Positions 57,471 to 64,000 of a stretch of 64,000 nucleotides of DNA are shown here, piece by piece. The position numbers were made by a program, and so were the translations under genes. Every line of letters starts with the position of its first letter. Position 1 is the stretch's first letter. The stretch covers positions 248,001 to 312,000 of the forward strand of contig NZ_JAJGNO010000003.1 of NCBI RefSeq assembly GCF_020782235.1, in the 5' to 3' direction. The notes below the pieces were generated by a model. That model made no database searches and was not told the DNA's origin. It saw nothing but the letters and a program-made list of their open reading frames with translations. This stretch comes from Sphingobium naphthae (GTDB lineage Bacteria; Pseudomonadota; Alphaproteobacteria; Sphingomonadales; Sphingomonadaceae).

Positions 57471-58871
57471 CTAGCGTCGGCTCGTCGCAGCCCCGCCATG
57501 GGCCGCACCCATGCGCCGGATCGCGGCGACCTTGGCATGAAGCGGCGTCCAGTCGTCGTCCTGGTCGATCGCGCTCCAGATGGCCTCCACCTCCTCGATA
57601 TGCATCGAACAAGGCGCAGCGTCGTTCCAATAGGCATGGTCACGGGCCTGGGGCACGGGCTGAAACCCGGCGATGGCCTCCCGAAAGGCGTGCCAGGCAT
57701 CATCTTCATAGCCGCCGTGGGCTGGCGCGATGCCGCCGCGCCAGTCGTGGAAGAAGCGGTCGATGGGCGTGTCCGTCGCGGTCATCCCGCGCACTGCCGC
57801 CTCGACCATCGGCCCCGCTTGTGCGCCGGGTTCGACGCCCAGCCGCCAGCAGAAGCGCCGCTGCACCGCCTCCCCATAGAGGGCGGGGAAGCGCTCCAGT
57901 TGCGCGATCAGAGGCTCCGCGTCGGTCAAGGGGCGCAGCGACACTGCCAGTTGCGCGACGTCCCAATGGATCGCTTCGGCCTGCCGCCCGAAGGCGTAGA
58001 GGCCGGCATGGTCGAAATAGGCGGCGGTAAAGCCTGGATCCCACACCGGCGTGAAGCGCCAGGGGCCATAGTCGAAGCTTTCGCCGGTTATATTGATATT
58101 GTCGCTGTTGAGCACGCCATGGACGAAGCCCGCGACCATGTAGCTCGCCGCCAGGTCGGCGGTGCGTTCGACCACGCGGCCCAGCAATTGCGCTGCCGGA
58201 TTGTCGCCCGGGGCTTCGTCATAGAGGCGCGTCAGCGCATAATCGGTCAGTCGCTCCAGCAAGGCCGTGTCGTCCAGGAACGCCGCGCGCTGGAACGTGC
58301 CGATGCGGATATGCGAGTGGCTGAGGCGCACCATCACCGCCGCGCGCGTGGGCGACGGCTCGTCATTGCGCTCCAGCGCCTCGCCCGTCTCGATGATCGA
58401 CAGGGTGCGGGACGTGTCGACGCCCAGCGCCTCCAGCATCTCGGTCGCCAATATCTCGCGTACGCCGCCCTTCAGCGTCAGCCTTCCGTCGCCGAACCGG
58501 CTATAGGGCGTCTGGCCCGACCCCTTGGTGCCCAGGTCCAGCAGCCGGCCCCGTCGGTCGCGCAGCTGCGCGAACAGAAAACCGCGGCCATCGCCGATGT
58601 CGGGATTATAGTGGCGGAACTGATGGCCATGATAGCGCAGCGCCAGCGGCTGCGGCAGGCTGCCCTCCAGAGGCGCGAACCGCCCGAAATGAGCGATCCA
58701 TGCGTCATCGCTCAGCGCCTCCAGCCCGACCTCCGCCGCTGCCCGGTCATTGCGGTAGCGCAGGATCGTCTGCGGGAAGTCCGCCGCCGCGACCGGATCG
58801 GCGATGTCGGGCATCAGCGCGTCGATTTCGGTGGCGGGGCGATAAGATGCAGGTTGCGGCGTCTGGCTCAT
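57471..58871 (-). CDS. selO: Protein adenylyltransferase SelO (YdiU family)
   Basis: A 466-residue pseudokinase-fold enzyme that AMPylates proteins and takes part in redox homeostasis. Typical segments: LRYHGHQFRHYNPDIGDGRG, GTKGSGQTPYSRFGDGRLT, GVDTSRTLSI, and the metal/nucleotide site GVLNSDNINITGESFDYGPW. The C-terminal part lacks the selenocysteine or Cys of the eukaryotic protein; it ends AAHGGAATSRR. astD follows 45 bases downstream and may be cotranscribed. Confidence 0.95.
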   Translation of the reverse strand: MSQTPQPASYRPATEIDALMPDIADPVAAADFPQTILRYRNDRAAAEVGLEALSDDAWIAHFGRFAPLEGSLPQPLALRYHGHQFRHYNPDIGDGRGFLFAQLRDRRGRLLDLGTKGSGQTPYSRFGDGRLTLKGGVREILATEMLEALGVDTSRTLSIIETGEALERNDEPSPTRAAVMVRLSHSHIRIGTFQRAAFLDDTALLERLTDYALTRLYDEAPGDNPAAQLLGRVVERTADLAASYMVAGFVHGVLNSDNINITGESFDYGPWRFTPVWDPGFTAAYFDHAGLYAFGRQAEAIHWDVAQLAVSLRPLTDAEPLIAQLERFPALYGEAVQRRFCWRLGVEPGAQAGPMVEAAVRGMTATDTPIDRFFHDWRGGIAPAHGGYEDDAWHAFREAIAGFQPVPQARDHAYWNDAAPCSMHIEEVEAIWSAIDQDDDWTPLHAKVAAIRRMGAAHGGAATSRR

Positions 58872-58908
58872 GCGGCGATATGGGGGAGCCAGGGCGGAAG
58901 GATCAAGC

Positions 58909-59790
58909 TTGACCGGCTATAAGGACGGATATTGGTGGTCACCCGATGGGCTTCGGCTCCATTATCGGGATTATGCCAGGGACGCGGCGCATCCGGATGA
59001 CGGCCGGCCGCCACTGCTCTGCCTGCCAGGCCTTACCCGCAACGCGCGCGATTTCGAGCCGCTGGCCGCACGGCTGGCCGGGGAGTGGCGGCTGATCTGT
59101 CCGGACATGCGCGGCCGCGCCGAAAGCGCTTATGCCAAGGATGCGATGACCTATGTCCCGCTGACCTATCTGCAGGACATCAGCCGCCTGCTCGCGGACC
59201 TGGCGATCACGCGTTTCGTCGCGATCGGCACGTCGCTGGGCGGGGTCATCACAATGTTGATCGCCGCGACCCACCGCGAATGGCTGGCGGGCGCGCTGCT
59301 CAACGATGTCGGCCCGGCGCTGGACGCGGCGGGGCTCGACCGGATCCGCGCCTATGTCGGCGTGGGCCAGTCCCATCCGACCTGGGTGCATGCGGCCCGG
59401 GCGCTCGCCGAAGCCAATGGCGACGTCTATCCCGGCTATGGGCTCGAACAATGGATTGCCATGGCCAAGCGGCTCTACCGCCTCAACAGCGGCGGGCGCA
59501 TCGTGCTCGACTATGACATGAAGATCGCCGAGCCCATCCGGGCGATGGGCAGCGAAGCGGGCGTCGACATGTGGCCGGTGATGCAGGCCTTTTCCGGCAT
59601 TCCGACGCTGCTGCTGCGTGGCGCGCGATCGGATTTGCTGAGCGAGGACAATGCCAGCCGCATGGCGCGCGAGATGGGCGAGAGCGCCGAACTGGTCACT
59701 GTGCCCGGTGTCGGCCATGCGCCTACGCTGGACGAGCCCGAAAGCGTGGCCGCCATTGACCGGCTCCTCGACCGGGTGCTGCGTGGCTGA
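58909..59790 (+). CDS. Alpha/beta hydrolase
   Basis: A 293-residue soluble hydrolase. It has LLCLPGLTRNARDFEPLA (oxyanion loop), the nucleophile elbow AIGTSLGG, and a catalytic His in VPGVGHAPTLDEP. I use the TTG at 58909 (TGYKDGYWW) because AAGGA lies 7 bases upstream; an ATG at 58870 would add 13 poorly conserved residues overlapping selO. The lid region (GLDRIRAYVGV) resembles dehalogenase/esterase-like relatives. Coupled by an 8-base overlap to the glycosyltransferase. Confidence 0.85.
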   Translation: MTGYKDGYWWSPDGLRLHYRDYARDAAHPDDGRPPLLCLPGLTRNARDFEPLAARLAGEWRLICPDMRGRAESAYAKDAMTYVPLTYLQDISRLLADLAITRFVAIGTSLGGVITMLIAATHREWLAGALLNDVGPALDAAGLDRIRAYVGVGQSHPTWVHAARALAEANGDVYPGYGLEQWIAMAKRLYRLNSGGRIVLDYDMKIAEPIRAMGSEAGVDMWPVMQAFSGIPTLLLRGARSDLLSEDNASRMAREMGESAELVTVPGVGHAPTLDEPESVAAIDRLLDRVLRG

Positions 59791-60916
59791 ACCGCCGCAC
59801 ATCCTGCATGTCCATGGCAGTTTCTCGCTCGGGGGCAAGGAGGCGCGGGCGGTCCGCCTGATGAACATCTGGGGCGACCGCGCCCGCCACAGCATCATGA
59901 GCGCCGATCCCGCCGCCATGAGCGCGCGCGACGCGATCGATCCGGCGATGGATGTGCGCTATCCCGCCGGCCCGTCCTTCGCCGGCAAGCCGGGTCTTGC
60001 GCGCTACCGGGAAATCCGCGCCTTTCTGAAGGGCTTCGACCTTGTCCTCACCTATAATTGGGGCGCGATGGACGCGGTGATGGCGCATCGGCTGGGCGGC
60101 GGCGCAGCCTACGGCCTGCCGCCGCTCATCCACCATGAGGATGGCTTCAATGCGGACGAGGCGGAGCGGCTGAAGACCAAGCGCAACCTCTTCCGCCGCG
60201 TGGCGCTGCAACGGGCGCATGGGCTGGTCGTCCCCTCCGTCCGGCTGGAGAGCATCGCTCGGCAGGTCTGGAGACAGCCTGCGGAGAAGCTGCACCTGAT
60301 CCGCAACGGCATCGATGTCGCGCGCTATGGCGAACCGCCCGCGCCCGAAGCGATCCCCGGCCTGGTGCGGACGCCCGGCAAGCTGCTGGTCGGCACGCTG
60401 GCCGGATTGCGCGCGGTCAAGAATATCCCGCGTTTGGTGCGCGCCGTCGCCGCCAACAAGGACCGGCTGCAACTGGTGGTGGTGGGGGAGGGGCCGGAAC
60501 GCGGCGCCATCATGGCCGAAGCCGCCGCGCAGGGGCTGGACGACATCCATATGGCCGGCTTTTTGGACCGTCCGTGGCGCTTCGTCGGCCTGTTCGACAT
60601 ATTCGCCCTGTCGTCGGACAGCGAACAATTCCCGATCTCGCTGGTGGAAGCGATGGCCGCCGGGCTGCCGGTCGCTTCCATGGATGTCGGCGACGTCGCC
60701 CATATGGTCGCGCCGGAAAATCGCGCCTTTGTCATGCGCAACGAGCAAGGCCTTGCTCAGGCGCTTGGCCAGCTGGCCGACGATGCCGATCTGCGCGCGC
60801 GGCTGGGCGTCGCCAACCGGGCGCGCGCCGCGCGCGATTTCGCCGAGGAAACCATGGTAAACGCTTATGCGTCTCTCTATGGCGAAGCTCTGGCCAGCCC
60901 CATGATTTTGCGCTAG
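59783..60916 (+). CDS. Glycosyltransferase family 4-type (GT-B)
   Basis: A 377-residue GT-B transferase. It opens with a GTG (MAEPPHILHVHGSFSLGGKE), the N-terminal donor/acceptor loop GSFSLGGKEARAV, RNGIDVARYGEPP in the interdomain region, and the C-terminal nucleotide-sugar site (PISLVEAMAAGLPVASMDVG, the EX7E motif). It overlaps the hydrolase gene by 8 bases. It may build an exopolysaccharide or glycolipid; the acceptor is unknown. The frame upstream of 59783 is a shadow. Confidence 0.88.
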   Translation: MAEPPHILHVHGSFSLGGKEARAVRLMNIWGDRARHSIMSADPAAMSARDAIDPAMDVRYPAGPSFAGKPGLARYREIRAFLKGFDLVLTYNWGAMDAVMAHRLGGGAAYGLPPLIHHEDGFNADEAERLKTKRNLFRRVALQRAHGLVVPSVRLESIARQVWRQPAEKLHLIRNGIDVARYGEPPAPEAIPGLVRTPGKLLVGTLAGLRAVKNIPRLVRAVAANKDRLQLVVVGEGPERGAIMAEAAAQGLDDIHMAGFLDRPWRFVGLFDIFALSSDSEQFPISLVEAMAAGLPVASMDVGDVAHMVAPENRAFVMRNEQGLAQALGQLADDADLRARLGVANRARAARDFAEETMVNAYASLYGEALASPMILR

Positions 60917-61001
60917 GGCGCGCGAAATTCGTCATAGACAGCCAAAGCTGCTATAGGGTCGCTTTTACCTGGTCGAGGGGGCCAGTTGCCAAGTGCAGGA
61001 G

Positions 61002-62411
61002 ATGTCGTTGTTCAAGGGGTTGAAGCCCATCGTCTATGGCGGCCGTGAAGTCTGGCCGTTGGTCGAAGGCGGCAAGGGCGTTGCCGTGTCCAACCACGCC
61101 AGTTCGGGCGCCTGGGCGGCTGCCGGCGGCATCGGCACGGTGTCGGCGGTCAACGCCGACAGCTATGACAGCTTCGGCAACATCATCCCCCAAATCTATC
61201 ATGGCCGCACGCGCCGCGACCGGCATGAGGAACTGATCGCCTACGCCATCGACGGCGCGGTCGAGCAAGTGAAGCGCGCATTCGAGATTGCCGGCGGCAA
61301 GGGCGCGATCAACATCAATGTACTCTGGGAAATGGGCGGCGCGCAGCGGGTGCTGCATGGCGTGCTGGAAAAGACGCGCGGCATGGTGGCGGGCGTCACC
61401 TGCGGCGCTGGCATGCCCTACAAGCTGTCGGAAATCGCGGCGTCCTACGGCGTCTCCTACCTGCCCATCGTGTCGTCCGGCCGCGCCTTCCGCGCGCTGT
61501 GGAAGCGCGCCTACAGCAAGGCGTCGGAATGGCTGGCGGCGGTGGTCTATGAGGATCCGTGGCTGGCCGGCGGCCATAATGGCCTCTCCAATGCGGAGGA
61601 CCCCCGCGCGCCGCAGGACCCCTATCCGCGCGTTCGCGACCTGCGCGCCACCATGCGCGAAGGCGGCATTTCCGACGATGTGCCCATCGTGATGGCGGGC
61701 GGCGTCTGGGCGCTCAAGGACTGGAACGACTGGATCGACAATCCCGAACTGGGCTCCATCATGTTCCAGTTCGGCACCCGCCCGCTGCTGACGCAGGAAA
61801 GCCCGATCCCGCAGGCGTGGAAGGACCGGCTGATGCAGCTGGAGCCGGGCGACGTGCTGCTCCACAAATTCTCGCCGACGGGCTTCTACAGCTCGGCAAT
61901 CCGCAACCCCTTCCTGCGTTCGCTCGAAGCGCGGTCGGACCGGCAGATCCCCTTCAGCACCGAACAGGCGGGCGATCATACGCACCAGCTCGACGTGGGC
62001 GTGAAGGGCAAGAATTTCTGGGTGACGCTGGGCGACCTGACCCGCGCGCGCGAATGGTTCGGCGCCGGCTTCACCTCCGCGCTCAAGACGCCGGACAATA
62101 CGCTGGTCTTCGTGACCGAAGAGGAGAAGGCGGAAATCCGCAAGGATCAGGCCGATTGCATGGGCTGCCTCAGCCAATGCGCCTTCTCCAGCTGGATGGA
62201 CAGCGAAACCAATTCCACCGGTCGCCTGGCCGACCCGCGCAGCTTCTGCATCCAGAAGTCGCTGCAGGAATCGGTCCATGGCGGCGATCTCGACAAGAAT
62301 CTGCTGTTCGCTGGCCACGCCGCCTATCGCTTCAAGCAGGACCCTTTCTATTCCAACGGGTTCGTGCCGACCGTGAAGCAGCTGGTCGATCGCATCCTGA
62401 CCGGCGACTGA
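61002..62411 (+). CDS. Nitronate monooxygenase-like FMN oxidoreductase with a Cys-rich C terminus
   Basis: A 469-residue TIM-barrel flavoprotein of the nitronate monooxygenase / 2-nitropropane dioxygenase family. It has KPIVYGGREVWPLVEGGKGV, GGIGTVSAVNADSYDSFGN, AGVTCGAGMPYKLSEIA and IVMAGGVWALKDW. The C-terminal region about residues 385-400 carries CMGCLSQCAFS, absent from ordinary nitronate monooxygenases, perhaps an iron-sulfur or zinc site. It is longer than the usual 330-370 residues. A GTG at 60993 is an alternative start. Substrate unknown. Confidence 0.85.
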   Translation: MSLFKGLKPIVYGGREVWPLVEGGKGVAVSNHASSGAWAAAGGIGTVSAVNADSYDSFGNIIPQIYHGRTRRDRHEELIAYAIDGAVEQVKRAFEIAGGKGAININVLWEMGGAQRVLHGVLEKTRGMVAGVTCGAGMPYKLSEIAASYGVSYLPIVSSGRAFRALWKRAYSKASEWLAAVVYEDPWLAGGHNGLSNAEDPRAPQDPYPRVRDLRATMREGGISDDVPIVMAGGVWALKDWNDWIDNPELGSIMFQFGTRPLLTQESPIPQAWKDRLMQLEPGDVLLHKFSPTGFYSSAIRNPFLRSLEARSDRQIPFSTEQAGDHTHQLDVGVKGKNFWVTLGDLTRAREWFGAGFTSALKTPDNTLVFVTEEEKAEIRKDQADCMGCLSQCAFSSWMDSETNSTGRLADPRSFCIQKSLQESVHGGDLDKNLLFAGHAAYRFKQDPFYSNGFVPTVKQLVDRILTGD

Positions 62412-62416
62412 CGCGC

Positions 62417-62635
62417 ATGATCGGGGACATACCGGGCATGGCCGTGCTGGAATATGGCGCAGCCGACTTTGCCGTGATGCGGCCGGGGCAGTTCGTGCTC
62501 TGCGCCGTGTCAGGCGAGCGGATCGACCTGCAGGACCTCAAATATTGGAGCGCCGAGTTCCAAGAGGCCTATCGGGGAGCCGCAGAGGCGACGCAGGCCT
62601 ATCTGCGGCACCGCGCGGTGGCCGCAGGCGCCTAG
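62417..62635 (+). CDS. DUF2093 protein
   Basis: A 72-residue protein with MAVLEYGAADFAVMRPGQFV, CAVSGERIDLQDLKYWS and an EAY-containing tail, matching the DUF2093 pattern (one conserved Cys and the IxLxxLKYWS box). Function unknown. It lies 5 bases after the flavoprotein stop, so it is probably translated from the same transcript. Confidence 0.87.
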   Translation: MIGDIPGMAVLEYGAADFAVMRPGQFVLCAVSGERIDLQDLKYWSAEFQEAYRGAAEATQAYLRHRAVAAGA

Positions 62636-62785
62636 TTCAACCGGGCGGCGCTTCAAGCGTCGCCGGCTGGCATTCACCCTTGATCGATGTCTGTTGGACG
62701 CACTTTTCCTGTTCCGGCGAGCCCGAACATGATGTAATCTTCTCCCGAGGCGCCAAAAGAGCGCTCAGGGTGAAGGATGTCCATC

Positions 62786-62875
62786 ATGTCTCGTATTGAT
62801 GTTTTTGGCGATCGTATCTGCATTATCTCCAGCCTGCTGATCGTCGGCTGGTTCCTTTACAGCATCGTGGGCTGA
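62786..62875 (+). CDS. Candidate 29-residue single-pass membrane protein
   Basis: MSRIDVFGDRICIISSLLIV followed by GWFLYSIVG and a TGA stop. Residues 9-28 form one hydrophobic helix after an N-terminal Arg/Asp region. GAAGGATG lies about 8 bases ahead of the ATG. The composition is less GC-biased than neighbours. Small membrane proteins of this size are often real, but a coding claim needs conservation evidence. Bases 62636-62785 and 62876-63083 hold no other gene that I see. Confidence 0.42.
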   Translation: MSRIDVFGDRICIISSLLIVGWFLYSIVG

Positions 62876-63083
62876 TCCCGGCCGTCGCAGCAAGTTCGGC
62901 TGCGGCGCGGCCAAGCAAAGCTGTTTGGACAATCCCGTCTTGCGTAGCGATAAGCCCTGCTGAGCCCTAGTGCTCCGCGGCTTTTGAAGGATGTCAGCTT
63001 GCTCCGCGTCATCAACGGCTAAAGCGCACGCTTCCGAAGCGACCACGCCAGGTTTCGTGTTCCCCTGATCGAAGGAGAAGACG

Positions 63084-63239
63084 ATGGCTCGCCTTGCCTC
63101 ACGGAAACGCCGGCGCCGGTCGGTACCGCCGGCCCAGCCGATCCCCATCCCCCATAGCAGCTGGACTGAGGCCGACCGCGTGACGACGGCCGCTGCGCCG
63201 ATCGCCGCCGAGGATTTCTGGGCTCGGCTGGGGCTTTAA
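63084..63239 (+). CDS. Candidate 51-residue basic protein
   Basis: Starts MARLASRKRRRRSVPPAQPI and ends AAEDFWARLGL. The first 15 residues are strongly basic and the middle is Pro/Ser-rich. A strong AAGGAG lies about 7 bases ahead of the ATG, supporting translation. It stops 4 bases before the convergent purU stop. No family recognised; a nucleic-acid-binding or membrane-anchored role is only a guess. Confidence 0.5.
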   Translation: MARLASRKRRRRSVPPAQPIPIPHSSWTEADRVTTAAAPIAAEDFWARLGL

Positions 63240-63243
63240 CGCC

Positions 63244-64000
63244 TCAGCGGAACACGACCGTCTTGCCGCCATTGAGCAGCACACGACGATCCGCGATCCA
63301 GGAAACAGCACGGGCCAGCACCTGCGCCTCTATGTCGCGGCCGATGCGGATCATGTCCTCGGGCGTGGCGCGATGATCGACGCGCTCGACCGCCTGTTCG
63401 ATGATCGGCCCTTCGTCCAGGTCGGCCGTCACGAAATGGGCGGTCGCGCCGATCAGCTTGACCCCGCGCTCATGCGCGCGATGATAGGGGCGCGCGCCCT
63501 TGAAGCCGGGCAGGAAACTGTGGTGGATGTTGACGCAGCGCCCCGCCAGCCGCTCGACCAGCGCCTGCGATAGCACCTGCATATAGCGGGCGAGTATCAG
63601 ATAATCGGAGCGGCTGCGCTCGAATATCTCGAGCAGTGCCGCTTCCTGCCCTGCCTTGTCGCCATTGGGCGGCAGTTCATGATAGGGGATGCCATGCCAC
63701 TCGGTAATGCGGCGCATGTCGGGATGGTTAGACACCACGCCCATGATGTCGACCGCCAGCATGCCTGCCTGCCAGCGGTGCAGCAGGTCGGCGAGGCAGT
63801 GCGATCCCTTGGACACGGCGATCAGCATACGGGGGCGGTGGCGCGCTTCCGCCAGCGACCAGTCCATGGCGAAATGCGCGCCGATCGCGGCAAAGTCCGA
63901 ACGCAGCGCGTCGGTGTCGCGCATGCGTGCATCGGTCGCCTCGAACGCCACCCGCATGAAGAAGAGGCCGGCGTCCCGGTCGGCATATTGCTGGCTGTCG
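63244..64000 (-). CDS. purU: Formyltetrahydrofolate deformylase, 5' part outside the window
   Basis: A hydrolase releasing formate from 10-formyltetrahydrofolate to balance one-carbon and purine metabolism. The visible 252 residues run off the right edge with the end of the N-terminal ACT domain (DRDAGLFFMRVAFEA). The catalytic domain has VVSNHPDMRRITEWHGIPYH, MQVLSQALVERLAGRCVNIH, HHSFLPGFKGARPYHRAHER, IGATAHFVTADLDEGPII and the catalytic Asp near DLDEGPI. The full protein is usually about 285 residues, so only some 30 are missing. Confidence 0.94.
   Translation of the reverse strand, partial: DSQQYADRDAGLFFMRVAFEATDARMRDTDALRSDFAAIGAHFAMDWSLAEARHRPRMLIAVSKGSHCLADLLHRWQAGMLAVDIMGVVSNHPDMRRITEWHGIPYHELPPNGDKAGQEAALLEIFERSRSDYLILARYMQVLSQALVERLAGRCVNIHHSFLPGFKGARPYHRAHERGVKLIGATAHFVTADLDEGPIIEQAVERVDHRATPEDMIRIGRDIEAQVLARAVSWIADRRVLLNGGKTVVFR

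Overview
This window looks like chromosomal DNA from a GC-rich alphaproteobacterium of the Sphingomonadaceae (Sphingobium/Sphingomonas-like). Reasons: the gene order tRNA-Trp-secE-nusG-rplK-rplA; the rimP-nusA-rnpM-infB-rbfA-truB-rpsO-pnp block; bamD-recN-ligA; the short alphaproteobacterial-type aa3 oxidase subunit IV; DUF2093 and DUF2849 proteins; a SUV3-like helicase; and short dispersed intergenic repeats of the kind common in sphingomonads. This is inference from gene content, not a database match. I saw no prophage, insertion sequence, CRISPR array or rRNA.

Layout. 1-1.8 kb: a small accessory cluster (truncated DUF1259 protein, PepSY-like protein, Rap1a/Tai-like secreted protein) abutting the N-terminal stump of a cryptochrome/photolyase-like gene. 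1.8-7.2 kb (minus): DEAD-box helicase, rplA, rplK, nusG, secE, tRNA-Trp, YihY membrane protein. 7.3-12.5 kb (minus): a sugar-acid catabolic operon of non-phosphorylative (Weimberg-like) type: IlvD/Edd dehydratase, ketoglutarate-semialdehyde dehydrogenase, Gfo/Idh/MocA sugar dehydrogenase and a GntR/FadR regulator. 12.7-18.6 kb: ctaA, secreted proteins, an orphan NtrC-like regulator, the 41-aa oxidase subunit IV, two small membrane proteins and an Asp/Glu racemase. 18.7-24.9 kb: S4-domain protein, SUV3-like helicase, small CxxC protein, DUF2171 protein, tRNA-Ala, NUDIX and extensin-like proteins. 24.9-31.6 kb: SurA/PpiD-type foldase with trpE, then divergent tpiA, secG, pyrG. 31.7-32.8 kb: PQQ-type sugar dehydrogenase. 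33-44.7 kb (plus): the transcription/translation block, with a tautomerase, an alpha/beta hydrolase and a thymidine kinase interspersed. 44.9-51.8 kb: histidine kinase, bamD, recN, two small proteins, ligA. 51.9-55.9 kb (minus): an overlapping assimilatory sulfate reduction operon (cobA-DUF2849-cysI-DUF934-cysH). 56-64 kb: astD, selO, hydrolase, glycosyltransferase, nitronate-monooxygenase-like flavoprotein, DUF2093, two tiny ORFs and the 3' part of purU.

Most of the window is housekeeping. The most unusual signal is in ligA: an AT-rich segment of about 360 bases with foreign codon usage lies inside the open frame. It rewrites the end of the OB-fold and adds a basic, unrecognised stretch of about 60-65 residues before the zinc finger. 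Other points worth a second look are the photolyase stump at a rearrangement junction, the tautomerase between nusA and rnpM, an incomplete sugar-oxidation operon, an almost perfect 30-base inverted repeat upstream of ligA, and tiny ORFs with good ribosome-binding sites.
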